This document shows, in pieces, positions 1-10,267 of a stretch of DNA of 64,000 bases. The notes below the pieces were generated by a model. It saw only the letters and a list, made by a program, of their open reading frames with translations. It did not search any database and was not told the DNA's origin. Made by a program: the position numbers and the translations under genes. The DNA is taken from the NCBI RefSeq assembly GCF_000217815.1, contig NC_015707.1:806001-870000 (forward strand), in the 5' to 3' direction. The stretch comes from Pseudothermotoga thermarum DSM 5069 (GTDB taxonomy: Bacteria > Thermotogota > Thermotogae > Thermotogales > DSM-5069). Numbering within the stretch: position 1 is the stretch's first letter; every line of letters starts with the position of its first letter.

Positions 1-303
1 TTTTTTGTTTTTTTGCTCTTTCGAACAAATGCGTCTATCGAATTTGTCGAAGTGTTAAAAGACGGAAAACTAATTATGCGGATTCATCATCCAGGAGTTT
101 ACGAAGTTTTTGATGATGGAAGATATGTTATGAAAGTGGTTTTTGAAAATGGAAAAGTTTGGGTGGAAGAAGCCGATTGTCCAAACAAGTTGTGCGAAAA
201 AATCGGCAAAATTGGTGCAGGTGGAGTGATAGTTTGCCTGCCCAATAAACTGATCATCAAAGCCATGGGTGGAAAGAGCAAAGTGGATGTCATAACATGG
301 TGA
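1..303 (+). CDS. NusG domain II-containing protein (5' end cut by window)
   Basis: The reading frame is open to the left edge, so the gene is partial. The first residues (FFVFLLF) look like the end of an N-terminal membrane helix. The rest, with VEEADCPNKLC and GGVIVCLPNKLII, fits the small NusG domain II family, single-domain proteins usually anchored in the membrane and facing outward. A TTG at 13 could act as a start but would remove the helix. The stop overlaps the ATG of the next gene (ATGGTGA). This family is often paired with the Gx-type transporter found downstream, so the two probably work together. The biochemical role is unknown. Confidence 0.7.
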   Translation, partial: FFVFLLFRTNASIEFVEVLKDGKLIMRIHHPGVYEVFDDGRYVMKVVFENGKVWVEEADCPNKLCEKIGKIGAGGVIVCLPNKLIIKAMGGKSKVDVITW

Positions 304-881
304 AAGTAAAGAAGTTGGTTTATGCTTCCGTTTTAATAGCGTTAGGTTCGATGATGTATATTTTCGAAAGTATAATCCCATTTCCTATTCCTTTTGGAAA
401 ATGGGGTTTTTCAAATTTTGTGGTATTGTTTTCAGCCACTGTGTTCGATTTGAAAACAACTTTGCTTGTTGCAATTGGAAAAAGTGTTTTTGGGAATTTG
501 ATCGCAGGTCACGTGTTTGACCCAGTTTTTGTGTTGAGTTTTTGTGGCTCTTTATCAGCTGCTTTCATTCAGTTTGCAGCTTGGAGGATAAAATTCTTTG
601 GTTTAGCTGGGGTTAGTTTACTTGGCAGCATCGGTAACAATTTAACCCAAGCTTTAGTCGGAATGGCTGTGCTTAAGTCTTCTGCATTTTTAATCTTACT
701 TCCTTGGATGTTGATACTTGGTATCCCAGGGGCTTTTGCCAACGCAATGATAGTTAAGAAGGTGAAAGAATATGCAACCGAGGTTGATTTTGGCTTCAAC
801 TTCTCCAAGGAGAAGAAAGCTTTTGAAAATTTTTCTCAAGGAATTCGAAATTGTCGATCCACAAATTCCAGAGATACCTGA
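297..881 (+). CDS. Gx transporter / heptaprenyl diphosphate synthase component I-like membrane protein
   Basis: This is a 194-residue hydrophobic protein with about five membrane segments, starting with a basic MVKVKK and a long helix. Glycine-rich stretches such as FVVLFSATVFD and LGSIGNNLTQALVG fit the family annotated either as Gx transporter or as heptaprenyl diphosphate synthase component I. The family has an ECF-S-like look, and its substrate is not established. The ATG overlaps the stop of the NusG-domain-II gene. The last 30 or so residues (after KKVKEYATE) are hydrophilic and are encoded over the start of maf, giving an unusual overlap of 110 nt. That tail may be a recent extension. 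Confidence 0.65.
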   Translation: MVKVKKLVYASVLIALGSMMYIFESIIPFPIPFGKWGFSNFVVLFSATVFDLKTTLLVAIGKSVFGNLIAGHVFDPVFVLSFCGSLSAAFIQFAAWRIKFFGLAGVSLLGSIGNNLTQALVGMAVLKSSAFLILLPWMLILGIPGAFANAMIVKKVKEYATEVDFGFNFSKEKKAFENFSQGIRNCRSTNSRDT

Positions 882-1368
882 ATCTTCCGCAGAAGAAACA
901 GCAAGAAAACTTTCCTTGTTGAAAGCTTTGAGTGTGTTTGAGAGAAACCCAGATGCAATTGTCATCGGGGCTGATACAGTTGTAGAAATAGATGGAAAGA
1001 TACTTGGTAAGCCTGAAAATCCAAACGAAGCCAAGCAGCAGCTTTTAACTTTAAGTGGCCGATGGCATACCGTTCACACAGCCGTTGCTGTTGTAAACAA
1101 ATTGGAGGTTTGGCAAAAACATTTTGTTGCAAAGGTGAAATTCAGAAAGGTTCCCAATGACTTCATCGATTTTTATGCGAATAACTTTTCAGTTGGAAAA
1201 GCTGGTTCTTACGGTCTTCAAGATCTTGGAGCCGTCTTTGTTGAACACATTGTAGGAGATCCATACGTTGTAATTGGCTTACCGATAGGTGAACTGGCGC
1301 TTTATCTTAAAAAGAAGGGATGGTGGAATTTTGAAACCACGCGAGAGGATGATCAAAGCTGGTTCTGA
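772..1368 (+). CDS. maf: Maf-family nucleoside triphosphate pyrophosphatase
   Basis: This house-cleaning pyrophosphatase hydrolyses dTTP/UTP or modified nucleotides to monophosphates. The protein has 198 residues, the usual size. The N-terminal signature LILASTSPRRRKLL begins at residue 5, and the family motifs GADTVV (about residue 64) and DPYVVIGLP near the C-terminus are present. The ATG at 772 is fixed by this N-terminal motif, even though it lies 110 nt inside the preceding transporter gene. The 3' end overlaps radC. Maf beside radC is a common bacterial arrangement. Confidence 0.93.
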   Translation: MQPRLILASTSPRRRKLLKIFLKEFEIVDPQIPEIPESSAEETARKLSLLKALSVFERNPDAIVIGADTVVEIDGKILGKPENPNEAKQQLLTLSGRWHTVHTAVAVVNKLEVWQKHFVAKVKFRKVPNDFIDFYANNFSVGKAGSYGLQDLGAVFVEHIVGDPYVVIGLPIGELALYLKKKGWWNFETTREDDQSWF

Positions 1369-2044
1369 AGCTCTTTCTGAGGAAGAGTTACTCGCTATAA
1401 TCCTTAGAACTGGAAGCCAAGATCTTAACGTAATGGATCTTGCCAAAGAACTTTGGGAAACATTTGGAAAATCTTTGAGAACGTTGTTCAACGCTTCTTT
1501 ACAAGAAATTGCTTCAATCAAGGGAATTGGAATAGCAAAAGCGACTTCTATAAAAGCTTCCTTAGAGCTTGGCAAGCGTCTTTACGAAGAGCTTTCAGAG
1601 AACAAGTTGGTGTTCACCAACCCGGAATCAATTTATCAATTCTGTCATGACATGAGATTTTACGAGAAAGAGGTGTTGAGGGTTATTTGTCTTGATAGTA
1701 AGTTAAAGATGGTTTTTCACCGTGATTTAACGGAAGGAACAAATAATCAAACGCTTTTTCATCCGCGTGAAGTATTTAGAATTGCGATTAGATCCAATTG
1801 CAACTTCATAGTGTTGGTTCACAACCATCCTTCGGGAGATCCCACTCCCAGTTTTGAGGATAGAATTTCAACTGATAAAATTGTCGCGGCAGGGGAGATC
1901 ATAGGCATCCCGGTTTTGGATCACGTTGTAGTTGGATCTGAGAGTTTTTTCAGTTTCAGAGAAAACGGTTTGCTTGATTCTTTTGGGAAATCTACTGGCA
2001 AAATCAACAAGGAAAAAAGGGAAAGAAAGCTTCGAAAATCTTGA
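1331..2044 (+). CDS. radC: RadC family (JAB/MPN) protein
   Basis: RadC-family protein of about 237 residues with an N-terminal UPF0758/helix-hairpin-helix region (IASIKGIGIAKA) and a C-terminal JAB/MPN+ metal site, HNHPSGDPTPSFED, which carries the His-x-His and downstream Ser/Asp ligands. The family was once called a DNA repair protein; its function is unresolved. I chose TTG at 1331 because GGTGG lies just upstream and the product then begins MKPRERMIKAG, as in homologues. A GTG at 1289 would add 14 residues but has a poor ribosome site. The gene overlaps maf by 38 nt with the chosen start. Confidence 0.9.
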   Translation: MKPRERMIKAGSEALSEEELLAIILRTGSQDLNVMDLAKELWETFGKSLRTLFNASLQEIASIKGIGIAKATSIKASLELGKRLYEELSENKLVFTNPESIYQFCHDMRFYEKEVLRVICLDSKLKMVFHRDLTEGTNNQTLFHPREVFRIAIRSNCNFIVLVHNHPSGDPTPSFEDRISTDKIVAAGEIIGIPVLDHVVVGSESFFSFRENGLLDSFGKSTGKINKEKRERKLRKS

Positions 2045-2071
2045 GTAAAAATATCTGGGAGGGTTTGGAAC

Positions 2072-2620
2072 ATGATAAGCAGAGAACAAGCGTATGAATT
2101 GTTGCAAAAACATTTGTCATCGAGGAATTTGCTTAAACATTGTCTGGCTGTTGAAGTTGTGATGAGAGCACTGGCAAGAAAATTGAACGAGGATGAAGAT
2201 ACATGGGGTTTGGCTGGTTTGCTACACGATCTTGATTACGACTACACCAAGGATTCTCCCGATCAACATGGCTTTAAGACTGTGGAAATATTGGAAGAAT
2301 ACGATGTACCAAAAACCGTTTTAGATGCAATACTGGCCCATTGCGAAAAAAAGCCGATTGAAACCAAGATGGAAAGAGCGATTTACTGTTCAGATCCAGT
2401 CACAGGCTTCATAGTCGCAGCTGCTTTGATTACACCCGAGAAATCGCTAAGATCGATTGATACGGATTTCCTACTGAGAAGATTCAAGGAAAAAGCTTTT
2501 GCAAAAGGTGCAAACAGAGATCAAATGAAAAGTTGCGAAAATCTAGGATTATCGTTGCAGGAGTTTCTTGATTTATCCTTGAATGCAATGAGAGAAATAA
2601 GCGAAATCTTGGGGCTTTGA
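2072..2620 (+). CDS. HD domain metal-dependent phosphohydrolase
   Basis: 182-residue protein with an HD-domain arrangement: His in LLKHCLAVE near residue 24, the HD pair in LAGLLHDLDYD near residue 52, then an Asp in IYCSDPVTG. This is the metal-binding layout of HD phosphohydrolases acting on nucleotides or phosphoesters. The substrate cannot be told from sequence. The start ATG follows GGGAGGG at a normal distance. The gene sits between radC and deoC on the same strand with short gaps, so it is probably co-transcribed. Its neighbours suggest nucleotide metabolism, but that is inference. Confidence 0.8.
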   Translation: MISREQAYELLQKHLSSRNLLKHCLAVEVVMRALARKLNEDEDTWGLAGLLHDLDYDYTKDSPDQHGFKTVEILEEYDVPKTVLDAILAHCEKKPIETKMERAIYCSDPVTGFIVAAALITPEKSLRSIDTDFLLRRFKEKAFAKGANRDQMKSCENLGLSLQEFLDLSLNAMREISEILGL

Positions 2621-2631
2621 GGTGATTTTGG

Positions 2632-3366
2632 ATGAATTTTGAAAAAATGATTGAGGAAAAGTTGGAGGCTTACAGAACAAATTACAAGTTTGAGATTGAG
2701 CAGGATAAGATTGTATCGAAAGATCAAATAAGATCGAAGATTGAGCACACACTTTTAAAGCCAACGGCTTCTCCTGAAGATGTGGAGCGTTTGTGCAATG
2801 AAGCTTTAGAACACAAATTTTTTGGTGTTTGTGTGAATCCTTGTTATGCAGAACTAACCGTTGAAAAATTGCGGGGTACGGGAATCAAAGTTGTCAGCGT
2901 TGTTGGATTTCCACTTGGAGCAAGTACTCCGAGTATTAAGGCAAAAGAAGCAGAAGAATTAGTGAAAATTGGTGTTGATGAAATAGATATGGTTTTAAAC
3001 ATTGGTATGTTAAAATCAAAAAAGTGGGAGTATGTTTACGAAGAAATTTCGCAGGTTGTTGAGGCTTCAAAGCCCGCACCTGTGAAGGTCATAATAGAAA
3101 CTTGCTATTTAACTTTAGAGGAAAAAATAGCAGCTTGCCTTATAAGTGAACTTGCGAAGGCAGCTTTCGTGAAAACTTCCACTGGGTTTGGACCGGAAGG
3201 AGCAAAGGTTGAGGACGTGCATTTGATGAAGTGGTGTGTACCAAACTTGGGCGTCAAAGCTTCAGGTGGCATAAGAACTTTCAAGCAAGCTTGTCAAATG
3301 GTGCTTGCAGGTGCAGATAGGATAGGAACCAGCCAAGGAGTACAACTTATCTTGCAGGAGGTGTAA
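2632..3366 (+). CDS. deoC: Deoxyribose-phosphate aldolase
   Basis: Cleaves 2-deoxyribose 5-phosphate to glyceraldehyde 3-phosphate and acetaldehyde in deoxynucleoside breakdown. It is 244 residues long, with an extra N-terminal segment of about 30 residues before the TIM barrel (IEHTLLKPTAS), as in the Thermotoga enzyme. Barrel motifs seen: FGVCVNP, VVGFPLGAST, EIDMVLNIGMLKS, and the Schiff-base lysine in AFVKTSTGFGPEGA, followed by VKASGGIRT. The start ATG follows GAGGTGATTTTGG. Spacing to the next gene is 3 nt after the stop, so the two are probably coupled. Confidence 0.95.
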   Translation: MNFEKMIEEKLEAYRTNYKFEIEQDKIVSKDQIRSKIEHTLLKPTASPEDVERLCNEALEHKFFGVCVNPCYAELTVEKLRGTGIKVVSVVGFPLGASTPSIKAKEAEELVKIGVDEIDMVLNIGMLKSKKWEYVYEEISQVVEASKPAPVKVIIETCYLTLEEKIAACLISELAKAAFVKTSTGFGPEGAKVEDVHLMKWCVPNLGVKASGGIRTFKQACQMVLAGADRIGTSQGVQLILQEV

Positions 3367-3369
3367 AAA

Positions 3370-4008
3370 ATGGCTTGGGACAAGCTTTCTTTAAGGGAAT
3401 TCATCGAAAAGGTTGCGGATAAGAATCCAACACCGGGTGGAGGAGCTGTAAGCGCACTGGTGTGTGCTTTGGCAGCGGCGCTTAATGAAATGGTTTCAAA
3501 TCTAACCCTTGCAAGAAATGATTATTCTGATTGGCACGCCGAGATGGAAAGAACACTTGAAAATATGAAAGAGATACGCCTCAAGATGTTGGAACACATT
3601 GAACTTGATATAAAAGCCTTTGATGAAGTAATTGAGGCTTACAAAATGCCAAAGGAAACGGAAGAACAAAAGGAAGCAAGAAAAACGGCTATCCAGGAAG
3701 CACTTAAAAAAGCGGCAAAGGTACCTTACGAGGTGTGTCGTTATTCAAGAGAGGTTCTAAGGTTTGCCGAAATTGTTGCAAGATGGGGAAATATTAACGC
3801 CATTTCCGATGCAGTTAGTGCGGCAGAATTAGCCTTTGGAGCGTTTCAAGCGGCTAAGGCAAATGTGCTCATCAATTTGAATTCCATAAAAGACGAACAG
3901 TTTGTTGAGTATATGAAGCATGAGCTTAGAACTTTGACCGGTGAAGCTGAAGGAGCTTTGAAAGCGGTCAAGGAGGTTGCAAAAGAACGTGGAAAGCTTG
4001 GGCTTTGA
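3370..4008 (+). CDS. Formiminotetrahydrofolate cyclodeaminase-like protein
   Basis: 212-residue helical protein of the cyclodeaminase family (FTCD_C). The signature TPGGGAVSALVCALAAAL lies near residue 21, followed by long amphipathic helices typical of the fold. Family members convert 5-formimino-THF to methenyl-THF with release of ammonia. A compact stand-alone form next to deoC and tgt is, from memory, also found in Thermotoga maritima. ATG at 3370 follows GGAGGTG. The 3' end overlaps the start of tgt. The true substrate in this organism is not proven. Confidence 0.85.
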   Translation: MAWDKLSLREFIEKVADKNPTPGGGAVSALVCALAAALNEMVSNLTLARNDYSDWHAEMERTLENMKEIRLKMLEHIELDIKAFDEVIEAYKMPKETEEQKEARKTAIQEALKKAAKVPYEVCRYSREVLRFAEIVARWGNINAISDAVSAAELAFGAFQAAKANVLINLNSIKDEQFVEYMKHELRTLTGEAEGALKAVKEVAKERGKLGL

Positions 4009-5084
4009 GATTGTAAAGGAATGCGGTTCTGCCAGAGTTGGAAAACTCAAAACAGCTCACGGTGTTTATGAAACACCTATTTTCATGCCGGTTGGAACCA
4101 ATGCAAATGTCAAGTTGATGAGATCTGAAGACCTTAAAGAAATAGGTGTTGGTATTTTGCTTGGAAATTCTTACCATCTAGCAGTTCGACCTGGTCTTGA
4201 GGTGATAGAACTTCACGGTGGGCTTCACCAATTTATGAATTGGGATGGAGCAATTTTAACAGACAGTGGAGGTTTTCAGGTTTTCAGTTTGAAGAAGCTG
4301 ATAAAAATATCGGATGAAGGTGTACTCATAACATCTCCTGTTGACGGTTCAAAAATCTTTTTGACTCCTGAGCTTTCCATGAAAATTCAAAGAACGTTGA
4401 ATTCGGATATCGTGATGGTTTTGGATCATTGCCCATCTCCTGCAGATGGTTACAAAGAAGTCCTTGAGGCGACAAAGAGAACTTACAGATGGGCTCTCAA
4501 ATGTCTTAAAGAAGGTGTTCAAAAGCATCAGCTGCTTTTTGCGATCGCACAAGGTGGAACGTACGAAGATCTCAGAATTGAGAGTGCCAAAAGTTTGTCA
4601 GAGCTACCTTTTGATGGATTTGCAATAGGTGGATTGAGTTTGGGTGAAGAGTACGAAAAAACGCTTTATATGTCTGAAGTCAGCGTTTCGTGTTTGCCAA
4701 AGCACAAACCGAGGTATTTCATGGGTGGGGGTTCCCCTGCGCTTATAGTAAGACTGGTTGAAATTGGTGTGGATATGTTCGACAGCGTTTTTCCAACGAG
4801 ATTAGCCCGACATGGTACGGCTTTGACGTGGGAAGGAAGGTTGAACGTAAAGGCGTCAAGGTATAAAATGGATAAAAGGCCAATCGATGAAAAATGTTCA
4901 TGCAAAGTATGTAGAAACTACACTAGATCTTATATACATCATCTCATTGATCGTGAGGAAACACTGGGAGGAATTTTGTTAACTTATCACAACCTGTACT
5001 TCATGATGGACTTTATGAAACGATTAAGAGAAAGCATCCTTCAAGGGACCTTTGGTTCGTTCAAAGAGGAGGTGTTGAAGGCTT

Positions 5085-6471
<1,387 letters not shown>

Positions 6472-6474
6472 ACC

Positions 6475-6696
6475 ATGGATTATGCCAGGTATATCAAGGC
6501 CATAGAGAGAGCCGTTAACAACATTGCGACGAAAATGGAAAAAACCGAGATAAGTATCGACGAGATTTGGATTGAAACTTCTATTCCTGAGGATCTCATT
6601 GTTGAATTGATCCAAAATTTTCCTGTGGAATTTCCCCCAAATGTGACTCTCATAACCTCAAAAAAAGGCATCGTTTGGAAACGTAAAGAAACTTGA
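6475..6696 (+). CDS. Small hypothetical protein between pyrR and priA
   Basis: 73-residue protein that I do not recognise. It has an N-terminal amphipathic helix (YIKAIERAVNNIATKMEKT), then ISIDEIWIETSIPEDLIVELIQNF, which resembles a small helix-turn-helix-like unit, and a short basic C-terminus ending KRKET. It has no signal peptide and no cysteines. It is supported as a real gene by GGAGGA upstream of the ATG and by tight spacing, 3 nt on each side, between pyrR and priA on the same strand. A DNA-binding or PriA-accessory role is only a guess from position. Confidence 0.6.
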   Translation: MDYARYIKAIERAVNNIATKMEKTEISIDEIWIETSIPEDLIVELIQNFPVEFPPNVTLITSKKGIVWKRKET

Positions 6697-6699
6697 AGA

Positions 6700-8895
6700 A
6701 TGTTTTACCGCGTAGCCATTTCCAAAATTTCCGTTGATGAAACTTTTGTCTATAGTTCGGATGTAAAGTTGGAAATAGGTGAAAGAGTAATCGTTGATTT
6801 TCATGGAAGAAAGGTTAAAGGCTACGTTGTGGAAGAATCCGAAGCACCAGGTCGAAAAATAAAGCCAATTTTGGAGCGTTTGGATGGATTCAGTTTTCTT
6901 TCCGAAAACGATGTTTTGCTCGCAAAATGGATATCCGAACAATATCTTGTTCCAATCGGTAAGGTATTTGATTTGCTTCTCCCTTCTTATATCGACAAAT
7001 ACTTGGAAACTTTTGTTGAACCGACAACAGAATTGATAGGATTAAAAAGAACAAAGCTTCAAGATTTTTTGAAGACAAGATCAGAAGAAGATTTGAAGAT
7101 GCTCCTGAAAAAGGGATACGTAAGGTTGAGTAAATCAAAGGAAGCAATTAAAATGCCAAGAATACCAGCAGAGAAGACATTTGTGATTTTAACTGACGAT
7201 CTGTCAAAGCTTTTGCACAAAGTTGAGAATGAGATCGAGTACGATGTGTTGAATTATCTTTCACTTGCAAAAGTGTCAAAAACAGAAGACTTGATAAACG
7301 CCCTTGGAATCAGCATGAAAGAACTTGAAAAAATGGTTTTAAAAGGCATCATTCGTTTTTCAAGCTTGGCCCTTCCGGTAGAAAGCATTGCTAGTCGTGA
7401 AGGTTCTTTGCGCTTTCATCTTGAAAATAACGCGATTTTGATATTCGGGCAGGATGACATAGCAAGGTTCAAGTTTGTAATCCCGAAAATTTCCGAGGTA
7501 CTCAGCCAAGGTAAGTCTATTTTGTTCCTTTCGCCATATGTTTCACAAGCCGTTAAACTTGCCGGAATTGCAAACGTCGTTTTCGAGCAAAGATCAATAG
7601 TTTTTCACGCGAACCTTACCGATGCCAGGAAAACTTTCGCTTGGTTGAGTGCTTACACAGGAAAACCAGCGATATTCTTTGCAACGCGTGCAGGGGTTTT
7701 TTTACCGATAAAAAATTTAGGATTGATTGTGATTGAGAGTGAAGAGGAAGAATCTTATTATCAAATGCATGAACCCATTTATGATGCAGTGGAAATCGCC
7801 TGGAAAAAAGCCGAGTTTTTTAAAGTACCGCTGATTGCGCTTTCTGCTTCTGGTAGGCTGAAAACTTTTGTAAGAGTTGAAAAAAATAGCAGATACGATA
7901 TATCGGTGAAAAACACCAATGTGATCATTGAAAAACTCCGTGAAAAACAAATAGTTTCACCTAAAATGCTGGAAGAAATAGACAGAAAACTTCGTGAAGG
8001 TTACGGAGCGCTGATCATAACCAGAAGAAAAGGGTATGCACCATACGTTATTTGTTTTGTTTGTGAAACTTTGGTTAAATGCCCAAATTGCGATGTTCCT
8101 TTATCGTATCACAAACTGAAACATACGTTGAAGTGTCATTTGTGTGGTTGGGAGGAGCAAGCCGTTAGAAATTGCCCAAAATGTGGTGCCCCAGCCTTGT
8201 ATCCTATAGGTTTTGGTGGAGAACGATTGGAAAGAGTTTTGAAGTATCACATACCGGAAGCTGTGATACGATTTTTAGATGTTGAAGAATACGATGAAAA
8301 ATCATTGTTGGAATCTTTGATCAAATTCGAAGTTGGTCAAACTGATGTTTTGATCGTAACTCAACCAATCGCACATCTTGTGAGTTTATCGCGGGTTGGC
8401 TTTGTTGGAATTACAAACATTGACAGCTTCTTAAATCAACCGGATTATTCCTCCACAGAACGCATGATTCAGTTTGTTAGAAAGATCACTCAACTTGGTG
8501 CAAAAGTAACTGTATTAATTCAAGTTCGAAATATCGATCCAGGGATTATAACATCATACATCAATGAGCCTTTAGAAAATCTTTACGAATCGGAGCTACT
8601 TCGCAGGAAAGAAAGCAAATATCCGCCTTATTGTGATATTGTTCAAGTGATCTTGGAATCGCACGATGCAGCTATCGGGTGGGAAATCATTCAAGATTTT
8701 GCGGCAAAATTGCAAATGGCAGAAATACTTGGACCAGTTGAACATCCAATGTTTAAGGTGGGGGGAAAGTACAGATATCATTTCATTGCCAAAACTCAGC
8801 AACTTAAGTTAACGCTTGAAGAAATAAGGCGACAGTACAAACTTGTTGGAAAACACGGGATAAAAGTTCTTGTGAATCCACCTAGATTGGTGTAA
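6700..8895 (+). CDS. priA: PriA-like primosomal protein with degenerate ATPase motifs
   Basis: 731 residues, close to normal PriA length. The N-terminal 3'-DNA-binding domain is recognisable (to about residue 105), and eight zinc-ligand cysteines are intact: CFVC, CPNC, CHLC and CPKC at about residues 450-500. The C-terminal PriA domain (KESKYPPYCDIVQ) is also present. The helicase motifs are lost: Walker A is GQDDIAR at residues 250-256 instead of a GSGKT type, the DEEH box reads ESEE, and the motif VI RAGR region reads KITQLGA. It therefore probably loads replication proteins at stalled forks without helicase activity, as proposed for actinobacterial PriA. No frameshift is visible. Confidence 0.85.
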   Translation: MFYRVAISKISVDETFVYSSDVKLEIGERVIVDFHGRKVKGYVVEESEAPGRKIKPILERLDGFSFLSENDVLLAKWISEQYLVPIGKVFDLLLPSYIDKYLETFVEPTTELIGLKRTKLQDFLKTRSEEDLKMLLKKGYVRLSKSKEAIKMPRIPAEKTFVILTDDLSKLLHKVENEIEYDVLNYLSLAKVSKTEDLINALGISMKELEKMVLKGIIRFSSLALPVESIASREGSLRFHLENNAILIFGQDDIARFKFVIPKISEVLSQGKSILFLSPYVSQAVKLAGIANVVFEQRSIVFHANLTDARKTFAWLSAYTGKPAIFFATRAGVFLPIKNLGLIVIESEEEESYYQMHEPIYDAVEIAWKKAEFFKVPLIALSASGRLKTFVRVEKNSRYDISVKNTNVIIEKLREKQIVSPKMLEEIDRKLREGYGALIITRRKGYAPYVICFVCETLVKCPNCDVPLSYHKLKHTLKCHLCGWEEQAVRNCPKCGAPALYPIGFGGERLERVLKYHIPEAVIRFLDVEEYDEKSLLESLIKFEVGQTDVLIVTQPIAHLVSLSRVGFVGITNIDSFLNQPDYSSTERMIQFVRKITQLGAKVTVLIQVRNIDPGIITSYINEPLENLYESELLRRKESKYPPYCDIVQVILESHDAAIGWEIIQDFAAKLQMAEILGPVEHPMFKVGGKYRYHFIAKTQQLKLTLEEIRRQYKLVGKHGIKVLVNPPRLV

Positions 8896-8915
8896 AAAAT
8901 GAAAGGGGGGAAAGT

Positions 8916-10265
8916 ATGAAAACTCTTATTCTTGCGGCCGGGTTAGGAACTAGAATGAACTCGAAGTATCCAAAGGTAACACACAAAATCTGCGGTAAAC
9001 CCATGATCAATTGGGTTGTTGATACTGCCAAGCAAGTGTCGGATGAAATAGCCGTTGTACTGGGATATGGAGCAGAAATGGTCAAACCTCTTTTGCCTGA
9101 AGATGTCAAGATATTCTTTCAGGAAAAACAACTTGGTACAGCTCACGCCGTGATGTCTGCAGTTGATTTCATCAAAACAGCGAAAGAAGTTTTGATACTC
9201 TACGGTGACATGCCTCTGATCGATGTGGAAACGTTGAGGAAGCTTGTTTTTACCCACACTCAAGGAAAATTCGACGCCACCATAGTTAGCACCGAACTTG
9301 CCGATCCGACAGGTTACGGAAGAATTGTCAGGGATAGTGACGGACGATTTTTGAAGATAGTAGAAGAAGCAGACGCTGTTGAAGAAAAAAACATCAAAGA
9401 AATAAATACGGGTGTTTATGTTTTCAACGCCCAAAAGCTTCTTGAAGCTTTACCTAAGGTTAAACCAAACAACAAGAAGAATGAGTACTATCTTACGGAC
9501 GTTTTAGCGTTTCTTGATAAGGTCTCAATTTTCAAGGTAGATAACTTTGAGCAATTTCTTGGAATTAACAACAGAGTTCATTTAGCACAGGCGGAGAAAA
9601 TAAAACGCAGGCAAATTTTGGAAAAGTTAATGCTGTCTGGCGTTACAATAATCGATCCAGACACAACTTACGTAGAAGCCGACGTTGTGATAGGAAAGGA
9701 CACAGTGATTTATCCCATGACGTTCATAGAAGGAAAAACAGAGATAGGAGAAGATTGTGTGATTGGTCCAATGACCAGATTGGTAAATTGCAAAATAGGG
9801 AACCGCGTGAGTGTGGTTAGATCAGAATGTGTTGGAGTAACTATTTTTGATGAAGTATCGGTTGGTCCATTCAGTCGATTGAGGGAAGGCACCGTTTTGC
9901 ATTCAAACGTCAAAATTGGTAATTTTGTTGAGGTTAAGAATTCTGTTATCGGTTTTGGAACAAAAGCTCAACATCTTTCTTACCTAGGTGATGCCACAAT
10001 TGGCAGGGAAGTGAACATAGGAGCTGGTACGATAACCTGTAATTTCGATGGTAGGAAGAAGAATCCAACTTACATTGAGGACGAAGCTTTTATAGGAAGT
10101 AACAGTTGTCTTGTAGCGCCAGTGACTGTAAAGAAAGGTGCTTTTGTGGCAGCCGGTTCGGTGATCACACAGGATGTTCCAGAATGGAGCCTTGGAATAG
10201 CCCGTGCAAGACAGGAAAATAAAATAGGATGGGTACTTCGAAAGTTTCAAAAGAAGGAGGAATAA
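8916..10265 (+). CDS. glmU: Bifunctional GlmU: GlcN-1-P acetyltransferase / UDP-GlcNAc pyrophosphorylase
   Basis: 449 residues. The N-terminal uridylyltransferase domain has LAAGLGTRMNSKYPK at the start and YGDMPLI near residue 100. From about residue 250 a left-handed beta-helix of hexapeptide repeats follows (IGEDCVIGPMTRL, VKIGNFVEVKNSVIG, INIGAG-like turns), ending with the acetyltransferase region (FIGSNSCLVAPV). It makes UDP-GlcNAc for peptidoglycan. The ATG follows AAAGGGGGG. Only 2 nt separate it from prs, whose ribosome site is inside the glmU end; glmU-prs is a common pairing. Confidence 0.96.
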   Translation: MKTLILAAGLGTRMNSKYPKVTHKICGKPMINWVVDTAKQVSDEIAVVLGYGAEMVKPLLPEDVKIFFQEKQLGTAHAVMSAVDFIKTAKEVLILYGDMPLIDVETLRKLVFTHTQGKFDATIVSTELADPTGYGRIVRDSDGRFLKIVEEADAVEEKNIKEINTGVYVFNAQKLLEALPKVKPNNKKNEYYLTDVLAFLDKVSIFKVDNFEQFLGINNRVHLAQAEKIKRRQILEKLMLSGVTIIDPDTTYVEADVVIGKDTVIYPMTFIEGKTEIGEDCVIGPMTRLVNCKIGNRVSVVRSECVGVTIFDEVSVGPFSRLREGTVLHSNVKIGNFVEVKNSVIGFGTKAQHLSYLGDATIGREVNIGAGTITCNFDGRKKNPTYIEDEAFIGSNSCLVAPVTVKKGAFVAAGSVITQDVPEWSLGIARARQENKIGWVLRKFQKKEE

Positions 10266-10267
10266 AA

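Noticed and set aside
7432-7480. Frameshift as the reason for the missing PriA Walker A motif
   Set aside because: The frame is continuous and the flanking PriA sequence aligns well; several separate ATPase motifs are altered, so substitution rather than a local error is likely.
8943-9434. 163-residue minus-strand frame opposite glmU
   Set aside because: The composition is unlike a protein (Cys/His/Phe rich) and it is fully antisense to glmU.
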